Assembly: GCA_022316685.1 (NCBI GenBank) | Contig: JAKJHU010000030.1 | Span: forward strand, 12,537,360 to 12,601,359 | DNA from: Progne subis subis | Taxonomy: Eukaryota; Chordata; Aves; Passeriformes; Hirundinidae | Length of the DNA stretch: 64,000 nt | Direction of reading: 5' to 3' | Shown here: one piece after another, positions 27,457 through 40,252 of the stretch | How the letters are laid out: every line of letters begins with the position of its first letter | Numbering within the stretch: position 1 is the stretch's first letter | Program-made: the position numbers and the translations under genes | The notes under the pieces: generated by a model | The model's input: the letters and a program-made list of their open reading frames with translations, nothing else | The model's database searches: none | Told to the model about the DNA's origin: nothing

Positions 27457-30400
27457 GGGGAAGAGGGGAAAAAAGGGGAGAAAAACACAACAGGTTTTCA
27501 AAGAGTTGTTTGTGGAATGCTGATTTTTCTGTTAAAATTGTCCCTCATTGAGGCAAATTGAAGTGATCTTTGCTCCACAAATTATTATTAGTGCGATGGT
27601 TGCTTATCATGTCTTGGTAATATCACATGGGGATAAAAATATCGACTCTTACCCATTAAAATAGCAGAGATGTAACTGAGTTTCAACATTGCAACAGCTG
27701 TTTCTCATGTCCTCAGAAATAACTGGCTGTCTAAATGTGAGAAAATCACAGTGATTTAATAAGTAGTTTACTTTTAAGGAAAAATGTAACTGCCCTTGGT
27801 TAAGAAGGTTAGATTCTCAGGTGAGTTGGAGGGATAGCAGAGTAGACACCTGATTTACTATGATATTAAACAGATAGTAAAACAAGAAGCTCATAAATAT
27901 TAAGATCTTAATCTCAAAGCAGAGCTCTGCTGGGAAAAAGCCAGAGATATACAAGGCATTGCCTGAAACTTGCCGTAGGGTCGGGCCCTGGTGTGCTGGT
28001 TATGGAGCACGATGGCAGTGCTCAGGGTCTGAATACAAGGGGCCGGCTCTGACAGTAGCATTGTATGAGATTCATTTGAGGACTCTGCGCTCTGTGGCTA
28101 TTTTGAGTGCATCAATTCATAAAAGCCTCTCTTTGGGTCCAACCTAATTTGGAAGCAACTTAAATCCATGAACATCTAATGTGGTGGGGGTGGAAAAGCT
28201 CCCGGGCTGCCTGAAAGCCTGCTCTCAGGTGTGATCAGGATGGAGGTGACCTGGGGGCAACCGGTGTCGAGGCTCCTGGCTCCTACCTGGCTCTCCCTGC
28301 ACAGAGCTGGGGGCCCAGCTCCCCACCTGAGTTTGGAAGGGCTTTCCCTTCACTGTCGTCCCTGGCAGGAGGTCTGGCAGAGGAGAACGAGGGCAGCAGG
28401 AGAGCGGCTGGGCGGTGGAAGGATCCTGCCAGAAGCCCTGCAGGTGTGCCATGGGTTAAATCTCCACCTCCAGTTTTCGGCGAACGCTTTCACTTTGTGA
28501 GTGAGTTTGTGGCCGGCGATCCCCAAGGAGGGGAAAGGGAGGCATTGAATGGCTGCACCAGTCTGTCCCCAGTATTTCATAAGGGCTTTTTTAATTAGCA
28601 CTCTGCCTATTGCTTCTCCTGGCTCGTCCTTGCGTTTTGCTGGTTGTTCCCTCCGCTCCTGCGCTGCGCGGGGAGCACTTGGGGGCTGTGCAGCCTGGGA
28701 GGAGCCTGCATGTGGCCAGCTGGGCTTTGGCCCGAGCCTCAGTGGGACAAAGGGTCAGCTCCAAGGGCTCCTCGGACGCGAGCCGCAGGGCTCTTTCCCG
28801 CAGCGTGTTTGCTCTGCAGGCTGCCTAATAATAACTGCTCCTCGGCAAGGGCAGGCTGGCGAAGGGAAAGCTCCTGCGCGGCTGCAGTCCCCGAGAGCAC
28901 CGGCAGCCCTAGCAGAGCCTATTTATTGGCACTTCTTTCTTTGAGGAGTAATAACTTCCAGATTTACTCCTTTCTAACTGAGCATCTTTCAAAGTGGGTG
29001 TAGAACTATTTAAATAGCTTCTGTGGAGGTGGGATGAGAAATTGCTCTTATTCCATAGTCTGCAATCAGCACCAAACAAGCACTTTTCTCCACTGCACAC
29101 ACAAACAGGAAAGTATCTGCAAGCAGCTTCAGGACTTTAGATTTGATTTTATGCCGGCTGGTGTAAGACACAAGGAATTTCACTAAAATCAACGGAGTTT
29201 CAATAGTGTAGTTTTATTTTACTTTATTCTAAATCCAGTTAAATCTCCATATTTTTTTCACTCTAGGGACTTCTTAGTGGCTGTGCTCCTGTAGGAGATG
29301 AACTCCCACCCCAGTGTAGAGCCAGTGCAGAGCTGCTGCAGCCCTTGCTTCCCAGCATAGCTGGGCCATCGCATGAATATGACAACATTCTACACAGCCC
29401 TTTGCCTGGGTTTTGGATGGGTTAAGGAACAGCTCTGTGACCCACTTCTTACTGGACAGCCAAATACAAACTACTGCACCAGAAAGAAGAGCTTCCCTGC
29501 AGGAGATAGAGGCTATGAATGTCCTGAGGTGTCCTTCTGGGATATCTGAAGTTGAGCCCTTTGCTTTTCCTGCTCACCTGAAGAAAGAGCCTCAAATCCA
29601 AGGGCAGGCAGAAATGACTCTGTTAAAGATAAAGGGTGCAAGGCCCCAAGCTTCTCCCTGCTTGGATGGGGCGGAAATGCAGTGGGAAGCAAACAGTACA
29701 AAGGAGTCCCACACCCTCAGAGTTGTCAGAGAGGAGCCAGGCTTCCTGGTGGCTTCCAGAGAGATCTCCTGCCCCTACCAAGTTGAAGTATAGCCATTTA
29801 CCCCAATAAACCCCAACAAAAGTTTGGGTCCTTGCTGAGTCAGTTCTGTAGCTGGTGATGTGTGTATTTTTATACATGTTTTTTCTTTTGGTGCAAACAT
29901 GGGTGGCAATCTGATTAGCTTATGATTCATGATTTGGCTAATGTCCCTACTTCCCCCAGTCCCCACCTGTTCAAATAACTACTACTGTAATGTAGGCTGT
30001 TAACTTGAAATAACTTTTCCAACCCCTTTGGTAAATGAGCTCTGGAAACTCTTTAAGTTTTGTCCAGAGGCAGAAGTTGTAATTTAATGAAAATGCTTTT
30101 CAAACAAGTCAACATGGTGCAAAACTCTATGTGAGCATTTAAGAAGAAATAAATTTACTTTGAGCTGTTTCTGTTCAACTAATGCCATGATCATACATGC
30201 TGTTCTAGAAGAGCCTGGTTTCCAGACCTTACTGCTTGGCAGTGCTTCTTGCCAAAGCCCATCTCCTCCCCAGCTCTGCCACACAGAAATACAGCTTCTC
30301 ACCCAGCCCTGACAGCAGGAGCCAGGTGAGCAAACCCTCCCATTCAAGGAGTCACAGCTGATCTGGAATATTGTGCCAGAGCGGGGTGAGGAAAGGCTGC

Positions 30401-30685
30401 TCCAGGCAGTTTGGCTGTCAGACCTCAGGAGAGCAGAGGGAAAGCCTGCACAAGCAGCCATGGTGGATTGAGGCTGATGACTTGAGCCACCTCTGCTTCT
30501 GTCACACGAGCAGGCTGGGCACAGCTCCTTTGGTCACCTGCCCTGTGCCCACCCCTCACCAGTACAGTTAACCCAGCCCGAGGGGGTTACAGCAGTGCCT
30601 CCCTATGCCCTTAGCACCAGATCAGACTGATCCGTCAGGCTCAGGACAACTTACCAAAAGCCTTAAATTATACAAGCAATACAGT

Positions 30686-30687
<2 letters not shown>

Positions 30688-30726
<39 letters not shown>
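30688..30726. repeat. T39 homopolymer
   Basis: This is the longest homopolymer in the window. It could be an inverted poly(A) tail, but the sequence to its right (minus-strand upstream) was not recognised as a retrocopy and no duplications were found. Confidence 0.9.
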
Positions 30727-30729
<3 letters not shown>

Positions 30730-32535
30730 GAAGTAAAGGAAATGCTGGTACTGAACTCAACAAAGGATTGATTTAGTCTAGCCCTCAACTGGCTGAGATA
30801 TTGCTACATAAAAGTTGGATCATTTTCAAGCACACATGCATTTCAGCCTCAGCACATACAGCCCTCAGGAAGACCATCAGAGGAATCCTGATCTCACCCA
30901 GTCCTGTTCTGGCCAGGAGTTCCCCTGCACTTGTCTGCCTCATTCCCTGCACAGCCCACAGCTACTGGTTTGGTGTCCTGTCATGTGTTTAACTCTCGCT
31001 TCCTCCATTGCCATGGATGTCTAACCCTTCTTCTGTAAATCCACCCTTCACTGGTGGCGTGTCCTCAGGCTGGGTCATCATGGACACAGTGCAGAGCCTC
31101 TGAGCCTCCCAAAACCAGGTGGAAGGCAGCAGGGAGAGGAGCAGGTGTGTGACCATGCTGCTGCAGTCAGCACCTGGGGTTTTCACCAGGGTAGGTAGAT
31201 GCTTTGCCTGTGGGTAAAAGCAGAAGGTTCACCAAGGAAGTGCCTCTCCATAGGTGGTGTGCTGATTTCACCCCTGGCAAACAGCATTAATATAATACAT
31301 CAAAGCTGGCTGCATTAATAGCAAACCAAGGGAAAGGATTTGCTATACATGCTAGCTACTTTTCAAATGCAAATGTCTGTTCTAAATCAGATTAAGACAG
31401 AAGGAAGCCTAGAGAATGCCAATAATTAATACATGATAAAGGAATAAACATCCAGGGCATCAAAAGGTAAAACACAATCACCAAGATGAAAGTAATCCAT
31501 GTTCTCCACACAGCCTGCTCTGCTGCACAGAGTAAGTGGGTGTGAGCCCCCATCCCCATTTCCATAGGTAGGTGGTGAGTATAAACCCAAAGAAGCTGCT
31601 GAGGAAATAAGAAGGCTCCTCAAACTCAGACAGGGAAGTGGAGAGTCCTTGGGCTGGGCTTGGCTGAGCCCAGCTCAGCTCTCCATACTCCCCAGGTCCA
31701 GTGAGCCATGCTGCTGCAGAAAGGGAACCTTTAGCAGTCACCGCTATTCACTGGCATGGCTTTGGTCCCTTCAGGGTGTGCACAGCTGTCTCCTGTGGCT
31801 TTAAACCAGTTAGAACGGTGGTGTTTGGGATCCTCACTGAGCCTTGAGTAGACCTCAGAAATACTTCGTCCTGGATTCTCTTCTTTTCCCCACATGAAAA
31901 GCACACCAACCTCTCCCTCTATCCCCTCTCTCCCCATCCACATCGAGTTACAGTTGGGGTTACAGCAGGACCCTCAAAATTAACACATCTCAACATTCAA
32001 TTTTAAAAGAAGAGAAATAGGAAACTCAAGGAAAAGTGGTAACAAATTCTATCCCCCTTTCATATTTCTTAAAATTCACATGGTGCTGCATTGGACCTTG
32101 CCAGTGCCTTGTGCTTTTGCTTCCTTCTTCAGCTTCTACTGGAATAGCAACGCTCACTTTGGCTTTGCTAAGCTCGCACAGGACACCAGACTGTACCAGG
32201 CTTTGTGGATCAATGGTAGCAGAGACCAGCAGGCCCAATCAGCCCATAGCCCATGCATGTGGGGGGTGAGCTTTGCTGAAGGCAGACAGACAGACGTACA
32301 TCCTGCTAATGTTTCGAAGCTGCTGTTCACCAGGAAGCAAGAAGCCCTTTAGCTGCTGGTTTCACTGATTGGTCTGTGTACCAGTCCCTGGATTTGGAGG
32401 GTACTTATCTCACCAATAGTTACTTACTTTCAGCTCTAGATACCAGAAAAGAAACAGAAGTCTCTTCCCAGACCTCTCAGGAGCTGTGTTGCTGACTTAA
32501 AGGTTTGCAAAGAGTCCCCAGATGAACATATGGCA

Positions 32536-32723
32536 AAATCATGGAACCACAGAATGGTTAGAAGCCACCTTCAACAAGTAATTAGTCCACCCCTCTCCCA
32601 TCTTGCAATAGATCTGGTTGCTCAAAAGCTCAAAACCCCATCCAAAATGACAAACATTTCCAGGTATGGTGCACCCACATCTTCTCTGGTTAACCCCCAT
32701 AGTAAAGAATTTCTTCTAATATC
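32536..32723 (-). mobile_element. CR1 LINE, 3' end segment (part 1 of a split element)
   Basis: Read on the minus strand this is the 3' end of an avian CR1, including the terminal block around ATTCTGTGGTTCC and the region encoding the last residues of ORF2. The element was cut by the LTR that follows and continues at 34093. Its last bases before the LTR (TTTCTTCTAATATC on the plus strand) join naturally in CR1 to TAATCTAAAT at 34097. Confidence 0.75.
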
Positions 32724-34092
32724 TGTATTGGATTTGCATGGCAAGACTCTGGTAGCAAGGGGGCTATAGAGGTGGCTTGTGGGAGAAACTGCTAGAAGCT
32801 CTCCCATGTCCAGCAGAGCTAATCCCAGCCAAGTCCAGAATGGATCTACTGCTGGCCAAGGCTGAGCCCATCAGCTGTGGTAGCAATGCCTATGTGATAT
32901 TTTAGAAGGCAAACAGAAAAGTTACAGCACAGGACAGAGAACATTGTAGTGAGAATATGTGAGAGAAACAGCCCTGCAGACACCCAGGTCAGTGAGGAAG
33001 GAGGGGCAGGAGGTGTTCCAGGTGCCAGAGCAGAGATTCCCCTGCAGCCCATGGTGCAGCCCATGGTGAGGCAGCCGTGCCCCTGCAGCCCATGGAGGAT
33101 CACAGGCATGCAGAGGTGCCCCTTGCAGCCCATGGAGGATCACAGGGATGCAGAGGTGCCCCTGCAGCCCATGGAGGATCACAGGCATGCAGAGGTGCAC
33201 CTGCAGCCCATGGAGGATCACAGGGATGCAGAGGTGCCCCTGCAGCCCATGGAGGATCACAGGGATGCAGAGGTGCACCTGCAGCCCATGGAGGATCACA
33301 GGCATGCAGAGGTGCACCTGCAGCCCATGGAGGATCACAGGGATGCAGAGGTGCCCCTGCAGCCCATGGAGGATCACAGGCATGCAGAGGTGCCCCTGCA
33401 GCCCATGGAGGATCACAGGGATGCAGAGATGCACCTGCAGCCCAGGGAGGAGCCCATGCTGGAGCAGGTGGATGCCCAAGGAGGCTGTGATACCATGGGA
33501 AGCCTGCATGGAGCAGGCTCCTGGCAGGACTGTGGACCCAGGGAGAGGAGCCCACACTGGAGAGCAGGTTTGCTGGCACGGCTTGTGACCCTGCAAGGGA
33601 CCCGCATTGGAGCAGTCTGTTCCTGATGGACTGCACCTGATGGAAGGGACTGGAGCATATTGTGGAGAACTGCAGCCCATGGGAAAGACTCACATTGAAG
33701 ATGTTCATGGGCTCCTGTGGGAAGGGCTCTCCCTGATGGGGGAAGAAGAGGCAGAAACAGATTAGAGATGAGATGAATTGACCATAACCCACAATTCCTG
33801 TTGCCCTGCACTGCTGTAGGGGAGGAGATTGAGAATAATGAATGAAGTTAAGCCTGGGAAGGAGAAAGGGGTGGGGGAAAGTGTTTTCAAGATTAGGTTT
33901 GCTTCTCGTTATCCTGCTCTTATTTTGATTTGTAATAAAGTCAAAAAATTCCCCCAAGTTAAGTCTGTTTTTACAGTGATGGTAATTGCTGAGTGACCTC
34001 TCCCTGTTCTTATTCTCCTGTCCAGCTGAGGAGGAGAGTGATAGATTGGCCTTGGTAGGGACCTGGGATCCAGCCCAGGTCAAATAACCACA
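32724..34092 (+). mobile_element. Avian ERVL-type solo LTR, expanded by an internal minisatellite
   Basis: The sequence starts with TG (TGTATTGGATTTGC) and ends near ACCACA. It follows the layout I remember for avian ERVL LTRs: a GGGGCTATAGAGGTGGC-like block, repeated 'gcagcccatgg' motifs, 'cccatgctggagcag' motifs, a poly(A) signal AATAAA at 33934-33939, and an end with a CCTGTCCAGCTGAGGAGG-like block. It sits inside a CR1, with likely short imperfect duplications (ATATC and ACATC). No internal viral sequence is present, so it is a solo LTR. Edges are uncertain by a few bases. Confidence 0.7.
33084..33435. repeat. 39-bp minisatellite, nine units
   Basis: Units start with TGCAGCCCATGGAGG at 33084, 33124, 33163, 33202, 33241, 33280, 33319, 33358 and 33397, with a degenerate tenth start at 33436. 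The first unit is 40 bases (one extra T); the others are 39. Units differ almost only at two positions: C or G in AGG(C/G)ATG, and C or A in GTGC(C/A)CC. The period is 13 codons, so several frames stay open on both strands; these frames are not genes. The array lies inside the ERVL-type LTR and grew from its own repeated motif. Confidence 0.95.
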
Positions 34093-34295
34093 CATCTAAT
34101 CTAAATTTATCAAATTTTCAGTGTAAAACCATTACACCTTGTTCTGTCACTACAGGCCCTATTAAAAAGTCTCTTTCTTACCCCTTTAGGTACTAGAAGG
34201 CTGCTAAAGGCCTCTCTGGAGCCTTCTCCAGGCTGAACAGCACCAAGGTCTCAGCCTGCCTTCATAGGAGAGATGCTCCACCCCTCTGTTCATCT
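34093..34295 (-). mobile_element. CR1 LINE segment (part 2 of the split element)
   Basis: The plus strand has the CR1 antisense order: 'atctaatctaaat', then 'ccttgttctgtcactacaggcc', then 'ggagccttctccaggctgaac', then 'gctccacccctctgttcatct'. It continues part 1 directly and is itself cut at about 34295 by another LTR. Confidence 0.75.
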
Positions 34296-35003
34296 GTTTT
34301 ATTTTGTAAAGACGGGTGTCTGCCAGGGAAAAGTCGGAGCCTCCCTTGGAATGAAGAATATAGACCCCCTCCCTCTGAATTATTAGAATTTTAAAATTAA
34401 GGGGCTTTCAGGATAAGATTTGGGACAAAGAATAACTGTTCTTTACTGGGAATATAAAAAAATTACTAGTACAAAAAAACCCCACAAATGAACAAAAAAA
34501 GAAAACATCATCAGAGTCAGAACACGACCTAACATCCTGTTGGTCAGGGTGTTGGTAGCAGTCCAATTAAGTCCTCCTGGGGTGACAGGTGTGGTTCTGT
34601 TGGAGTAGAGATGATCCTGTAGAAGGGTCCAGTGGTGACGAGATAGGTCCAGAGTTCGTCTGGAAATCAGTGGAAAACAGGCTCCCCTGGTGTTCAGAAT
34701 CTCAGCTTTTATCCAGGTAAAAATGCTTGGCTCCTCCCACTGGGTGGAGCATCTCACAATGGGATGATGTAATTTTTATCAGTCATGCAGTGAGCCTTAA
34801 TGGCCCATTAACAGCAGATATCCCCCGGAGGGAGGATGGGTCATGGAAGAGATAAAGGACACTGCCCCAGCTGTTTTTAACAGCTGGTCCATTAAGAGAA
34901 GGACCCGCCCCCTCCTCCCCCAGAGTTATGAGGTAAAAAAAACCACCTCCTCCACTGGTTTCAACAGATGGGAATAGAATACATCTTGCATTGTTACCCA
35001 AGA
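34296..35003 (-). mobile_element. Second solo LTR family, copy 1 (minus orientation)
   Basis: The reverse complement matches 56607-57348 over its whole length. Shared blocks include CATCTGTTGAAACC, the ATTACATCATCCCATTGTGAGATGCTCC block, GATAAAAGCTGAGATTCTGA, AGGACTTAATTGGACTGCTACC and the end GGCAGAYACCCGTCTTT. It interrupts a CR1 and is flanked by CATCT and TATCT, a likely 5-bp duplication as made by ERVL or gamma-type elements. No internal viral genes remain. I do not know the family name. Edges are uncertain by about five bases. Confidence 0.7.
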
Positions 35004-35190
35004 TATCTTCTTTGTGGCCTTCCTCTGGACCTGCTCCAACAGGCCCATGCCTTTCCATTACTTGAGGTCTCCAAGCTGGATGCAGTACTCCAGGTGAGGC
35101 CTTGCAAGAGCAGAATAGAAGGGGAGCATCAGCTCCTGCTGGCCATGCTTCTAATGCAGCCCAGGATATGATTTGCTTTAGCACCATATT
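35004..35190 (-). mobile_element. CR1 LINE segment (part 3 of the split element)
   Basis: The plus strand resumes CR1 antisense with 'cttctttgtggccttcctct', 'ctccaacaggcccatg', 'gatgcagtactccaggtgagg' and 'gcagcccaggatatgatttgc'. This follows in CR1 order from the break at 34295. The 5' limit near 35190 is where the similarity I can follow fades. Confidence 0.7.
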
Positions 35191-35610
35191 CCAGGTTGAA
35201 ATCACTACAAACAATTACAAACTGAGGAGTAAGGATAGTCTGGGATTTTTTTAACTTTGTGATCCACTTGGTAGGGACAAACTCCTTCTTCTGTCCTTTG
35301 AAAGCCCAGGAACACACTCTTTTAAAAATAAGCTGAAAAAATTGTAACACTTCCCACACGCTTCTTTTTTACAATTCTCTTTCTTTTTCATTCAAACCCC
35401 ACGTTGGGCTAAAGAGAGCCGTAGGCTAGGCCACAGTGTGGACAGATGGACAGTGTGGGCAGTTGGCCCCTTGCACCTGACATGGCATGGATGAAGGTTA
35501 CTGCCTCCATCACCCACTGATAAATCTTTGCTTGCTGCCAGCAGAAGCAATGGCAGTTCCAGTCATTCTGGGATAAAAGCTGGCTGCAACCCAGAGTGGC
35601 CATGCCATCA

Positions 35611-36345
35611 TGGAATTGTAGAATCATTTAGGTTGGAAAAGACATCTTAGATCAAGTCCAACTGCTAATCCAGCACTGCCAAGTTCACCACTAAACCATG
35701 TCCCTAAGTGGCACACCTACACATCTTTTAAATATATCCAGGGATGGTGACTCCATCACTTCCCTGGGCAGCTTATTCCAGTGCCTGGCCACCCTTTCTG
35801 TGAAGACATTGCTACCAATATCCAATCTAAACCTCCCGTGGTGAAACCTGAGCCCATTTCCCCTTTTCTGTCAATTATTACCTAGGAAAAGAGTCTGATC
35901 CTCAGCTAGCTATAGCCTCCTTTCAGGGGATTGCAGAGAGGGTTAAGGTCTCCCATGAGTCTCCTTTTCTCCAGGCTAAAGACCCCCAGCTCCCTCAGCT
36001 GTTCCTCATTAGACTTGTGCTCCAGACCCTTCACCAACTCCATTGCCCTTCTCTGGACACACTCCAACATCTCAACGCCCTCCTTGTAGTGAGAGGCCGA
36101 AAACTGGATACTGGATTTGAGGTGTGGCCTCACCAGTGCGAAGTACAGGAGGACAATCACTACCCTGGTCCTGCTGGCCACAATTTCTGATACAGGCCAT
36201 GGCCTTCTTGCTATCTAGGCACATGGTGATTCATGTGCAATCACTGTTGGCCAACACTTCCAGGTCCTTTTCCACAGTGCAGCTTTCCAGGCACTCTGCC
36301 CCAAGCCTGGAATGTTGCATGGGGTTGTTGTGACCCAAGTGTTGT
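35611..36345 (-). mobile_element. CR1 LINE, 5'-truncated 3' end
   Basis: The minus strand encodes the C-terminal part of CR1 ORF2. A 91-codon open stretch (36181-35906) carries the characteristic [32 protein letters not shown] and [18 protein letters not shown] blocks. The remaining ORF2 end and the 3' tail (GATTCTACAATTCC) reach 35611. It is inactive, being truncated at its 5' end and mutated. CR1 encodes endonuclease and reverse transcriptase; only the tail region is present. Confidence 0.88.
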
Positions 36346-36569
36346 GACCCCTGTGCTTCTGCAAGGGCCCTTGCTTTCCTGCACTAAGTCAACATAACCA
36401 TTATCATCCTTCCTCAAAGCATCCTCCAGGTACCTCCTGGTGCAACTGGAAAGCCTTACAGCACAGGCTGGGCCTCTCACCAGGGGTGGAAGAGAAGGTT
36501 CCCAAAGGTGTGATTTTATACTAAGTTTTACAATGAGCTTTGTAAGTTCAGCAATTATTGCTTGCATAA

Positions 36570-36662
36570 AAATCAGAGAATCACAGAATGATTGAGGTTG
36601 AAAAGAACTTCTGGAGGTCATCTGGTCCAACCCTCCCACTGAAGCAGGGTCATCTAGAGATG
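36570..36662 (-). mobile_element. CR1 LINE 3' terminal fragment
   Basis: The plus strand reads 'agaatcacagaatgattgag' followed by 'ggtcatctggtccaaccctc' and 'aagcagggtcatctagag', the antisense of a CR1 3' end. It is very short and 5'-truncated. Confidence 0.75.
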
Positions 36663-39600
36663 AAAAAATATGAGACATGCAGACAGTGACTGCAGTGGTA
36701 GGGCTCTTAACCAGAAGTAATGACAAAAAGCCAGCCAACCCTCATTGGCTGATACTCTGCCACCCAACCAGTGGAATCAGTCAGAGGGATCGAACAACAA
36801 TCAGTCCTTGTCCAGCTCCTCCTCACTGCAGGGAACCCTGGCAAGGGTGCAGATCCAGATGGTACCAACTCTGCTGTCCAGGTTGCATGAACAGGAGATG
36901 CCAGTGCCACCATCAGCACGGATGTAACAGCATACACATTACTACCTTTATGCCAGAAACTTTATTCTGCAGAGGCCAGTGAAGCAGCCAGCAATGTCTG
37001 CAATCAGTAGTTATCTTTTGGAAGACAAGCTGGGTCAGAAGAGAGGACAGTCCTTTGGATATCTGAGCAAGGGGAGCAAATCCCCTTGACCAGTGGTTAT
37101 TCAGGCTTCACCATAGCCCTGTTGATAACATCAAAGCCTTCTGGCAGATTGCAGATGTCAGCATGGACTCTGATCTTTGGCTGCTGCCCAGAGAAGGTTA
37201 TTAATCACTTTGACAAGCACTATCCAAAAGAGGTCTAAACAAATAGTGCTCTAGCATCAGTATTACAGGAAATATCAAAGCTGTAAAAGGCCGGAATTTC
37301 TGTTTCGGCCTTGACACCCCAATAGTTTGATCCAACTAATGAATATAATCACTGTGACCAAATACTGTAGAAATGCTTAGCCTTGCTCAAAGGGATGTAT
37401 GAGATGGAAATTACCCAGGGGTGGTGCTGAAGGCAAACACTGCTTCTAATACCTGTGTGTACCTATAAGAACCAGAAAGGGAATTTGTCCTCTGCATGTG
37501 TAGGTGATTTTACCATGTGCTGGACTAGATTACACACAACCCTTTACCTGTGTGAGGGGGGAGAAAGTGACCTCTTGAGATCTATTGCAATTTTGTCCTT
37601 TATTTCAACAGGACTAAAATCCCACTTGGACAATTCTCACCAAGGACTGGGCTGCTGTAAGGAACAGCTAGTCCCAGTCATTCCCTACTGGCCTTGCTGT
37701 TGAACCCATATGGTTTCACAAGATAGTCTAGTCTTAAAACCCAGCATTTATCAATTCTAATGCTATTAAGAAAGTAGGATTTTCAGTGGTGAAAGAAACA
37801 AGTAGAATCTGGTTTGGGGACCCAACTTCACAAGCAATGAACTTCGCTGTGTTTTTTCTATAATTTTCACAACTGGAGGGAACGAGCTGATTTTCACAAC
37901 ATTTTAGCTTCTGGTTGAATTCCATCACAAGCAAAGGTGATATTTGCAGGTTGAAGTACAGCCCTTATTTACTTTAGTAGCACATCTCTCAGCAAATTCA
38001 ACCAGGAAAGAGTTTTGTCCTTGCTGTCTTTTGCTGGCTGGGCTTTTGTTCCCATGGTCAAGTCAATAACCTTCCTGTTCACCTCTGGCCCTACAGTATG
38101 TGACTGGGCAGCATCCATGCTATGCTCTCTCTCATAAACAGCCACTTGTTTTGGCCTGATTTCTGCCCTAAACAATATTTCTTCTTATAATTTAATTTTT
38201 ACTTGCTGCCTAAAATTCCAGATTAAATGCCATCTCCTAGCAACTGGTATATTTTTGTGCCTAGTCTGCTAACTTTCAGTGTTTGAATATTGCTCTGCAT
38301 TCATTTTGCTGTCTCAGACAGAAAACACTGGTTTCCAGATACCTACTGGTATGTACATTTGTTTGTTAAATTTCTAAACTGTTGAGTCCATTAAACAGCT
38401 AAATTATCCACCTGTTTGTTGACTCAATAGATGGACTCTGGAGGGGAAAAAAAAATACACAGTGTAGTTCTGCTTGGCACATCTTTAGAAGAGACACACA
38501 GGGCAGGAGCTGCCTTGAAAGGGGTGTCTCATCTGAGATGTTTTGGTATGGGGCTCTTCCTCACACTGTGCAAACCCTTGGCATTTCTTGACGTGTTAAA
38601 GAAACATTGAGAAATGAGCTTACCACCCTCTGCAGACAAACCACGTGTGTCCTCCCAACAAGCCATGGCAAAAGCCCATGTTGGCTCTCAAGAGCAGGCC
38701 AGGGCTGAGTTATGCCCACAGTGAATCTTTCATGGACCTTGCATTAAAAATGATCCATTTCTTTTTTGGATGTTTAGCTCAGATTTGGTGACATGACTTT
38801 TAAATATGTGTGAAGAGGCATTTGCTGTTTTTATCTTTGTAGATGACGTGGCAGGGTCTCAGCATACTTCAGAGAAAGGCTCATATATCAAACCAGGTGT
38901 CTCATTGGAAATCCTTAAAGATTTTTGAGACTTGTCTGTGAATTTGTCTTCAAGAAGCAATAGCAAGTAGGGCTCATCTGTGGTTTGTTAACTTTAGTAA
39001 ACCACAGTCTTTATGTGAGCTTCCCCAGGTGGTCAACAGAGGGAAATGGCAGCTTTTAGGAGGTGTGTCAGTGCTGCAGCTGTCGGCTGCAGACTAGGAA
39101 GGGGAACCCCCAAGCAGAGCCTGGAAACAGACTTTGCAGATGTTTTGTGCTGGTCAGGTGGATCTCCTAGCACAACAGGGTGAAATCCATCCTTAGATTC
39201 AGTTTCTTGTTTTGTCACTTTTCTATCCATGCAAACTTGACTTTAGCTATTTTTCCTGTTTGCAATGGCTATACATGGAATTTATGTGTAATAAAAGATG
39301 CTGTCCACAAGAATAGAAAAACAACTGATAATTCATGACTTTTATTTCTGTAACTTCTCACTTCCAGAATATCTGTTTGACAAACTGTGAGTCATATACA
39401 TTGGCTGGGACAGATATGCTTAGCTCTGATTTGTACAGTGAGATGCAAATTATCAGTTAATTAAATGAAATTTTTCTCTGTGAACTGCTGCATCCTCTCT
39501 CTCCCTTTCCCCCTACTTCTGCTTTAACCCGTGTTTAAAGCCATGATGCCATTGTCTGACAACCTAAAAACATGCCACACACCTTCTCCAACAGCAGTGT

Positions 39601-40211
39601 TTCCTTCAGGACTGCTGGCAGGTATAAAGATTGAAGCTGCCCATGACTTCCTGCAAAAATAACGTGGCATCAGGACTAGTTGCAAACAATGGGACATTTA
39701 AGTTCACATCTCTGCTAAAAAAAAGTACTTCCTGCCCCCAGGCTTCAACTGTGCTGGCTCAGAGACATGGACATTTAGGGCTTTGTTTTCCTGCAGAAGG
39801 CCCTGAAAGGTTCTGGCCAAAGCATTTGCCAGACAATCCTCAAAGGGCAGATTTGCATCCTGCTAACTCTAAAATTCATGAAATTATCCGTGTAAGGAAG
39901 GATATATGTGAATGATTCCCTGACAGCTGAGTGGAACCATAGATATCTGTGATCACCTGATGAGAACATGAACTCTGTCAGATATTGCTGAGCTGGTTGG
40001 GTCTTGCCTGCTACATGTGATGGCATCGTTAACACCCTCTGACAGATGTTTTCCTCTCAGCTTGGCCAGAGGTGCCTGCATGTCAGCAGGCAGCACTGAG
40101 CGGAGAGAGAGTCAGTTTTTGACAATTTTATGCAGTCTGGCTCCGGAAGGATTAAACTCAGCTGTAACATAAAGCAAGGTAACCTTGTGCAATTGTTTAG
40201 AGCAGTATTAA

Positions 40212-40252
<41 letters not shown>

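Larger units (their letters stand above)
24200..32535. other. Intergenic region upstream of EXT1; no gene seen
   Basis: Beyond the CpG island the DNA is ordinary AT-rich sequence. All open frames are below 140 codons, lack family features and often translate homopolymers. I see no exon with flanking splice sites. In other vertebrates the next gene upstream of EXT1 is SAMD12, but nothing here can be assigned to it. The homopolymer runs are listed separately. Confidence 0.6.

Noticed and set aside
30688..30726. T39 run as the poly(A) tail of a processed pseudogene on the minus strand
   Set aside because: No coding similarity or duplications beside it.
32724..34092. The ERVL-type LTR as a coding gene or CRISPR-like array
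   Set aside because: The repeats are direct, contiguous and without spacers, in a bird LTR context with a poly(A) signal; it is a minisatellite in a transposable element.
32922..34095. Long frames on both strands over the 39-bp repeat (up to 331 codons)
   Set aside because: The period of 39 bases is divisible by three, which keeps several frames open. The repeated peptides follow from the minisatellite inside an LTR.
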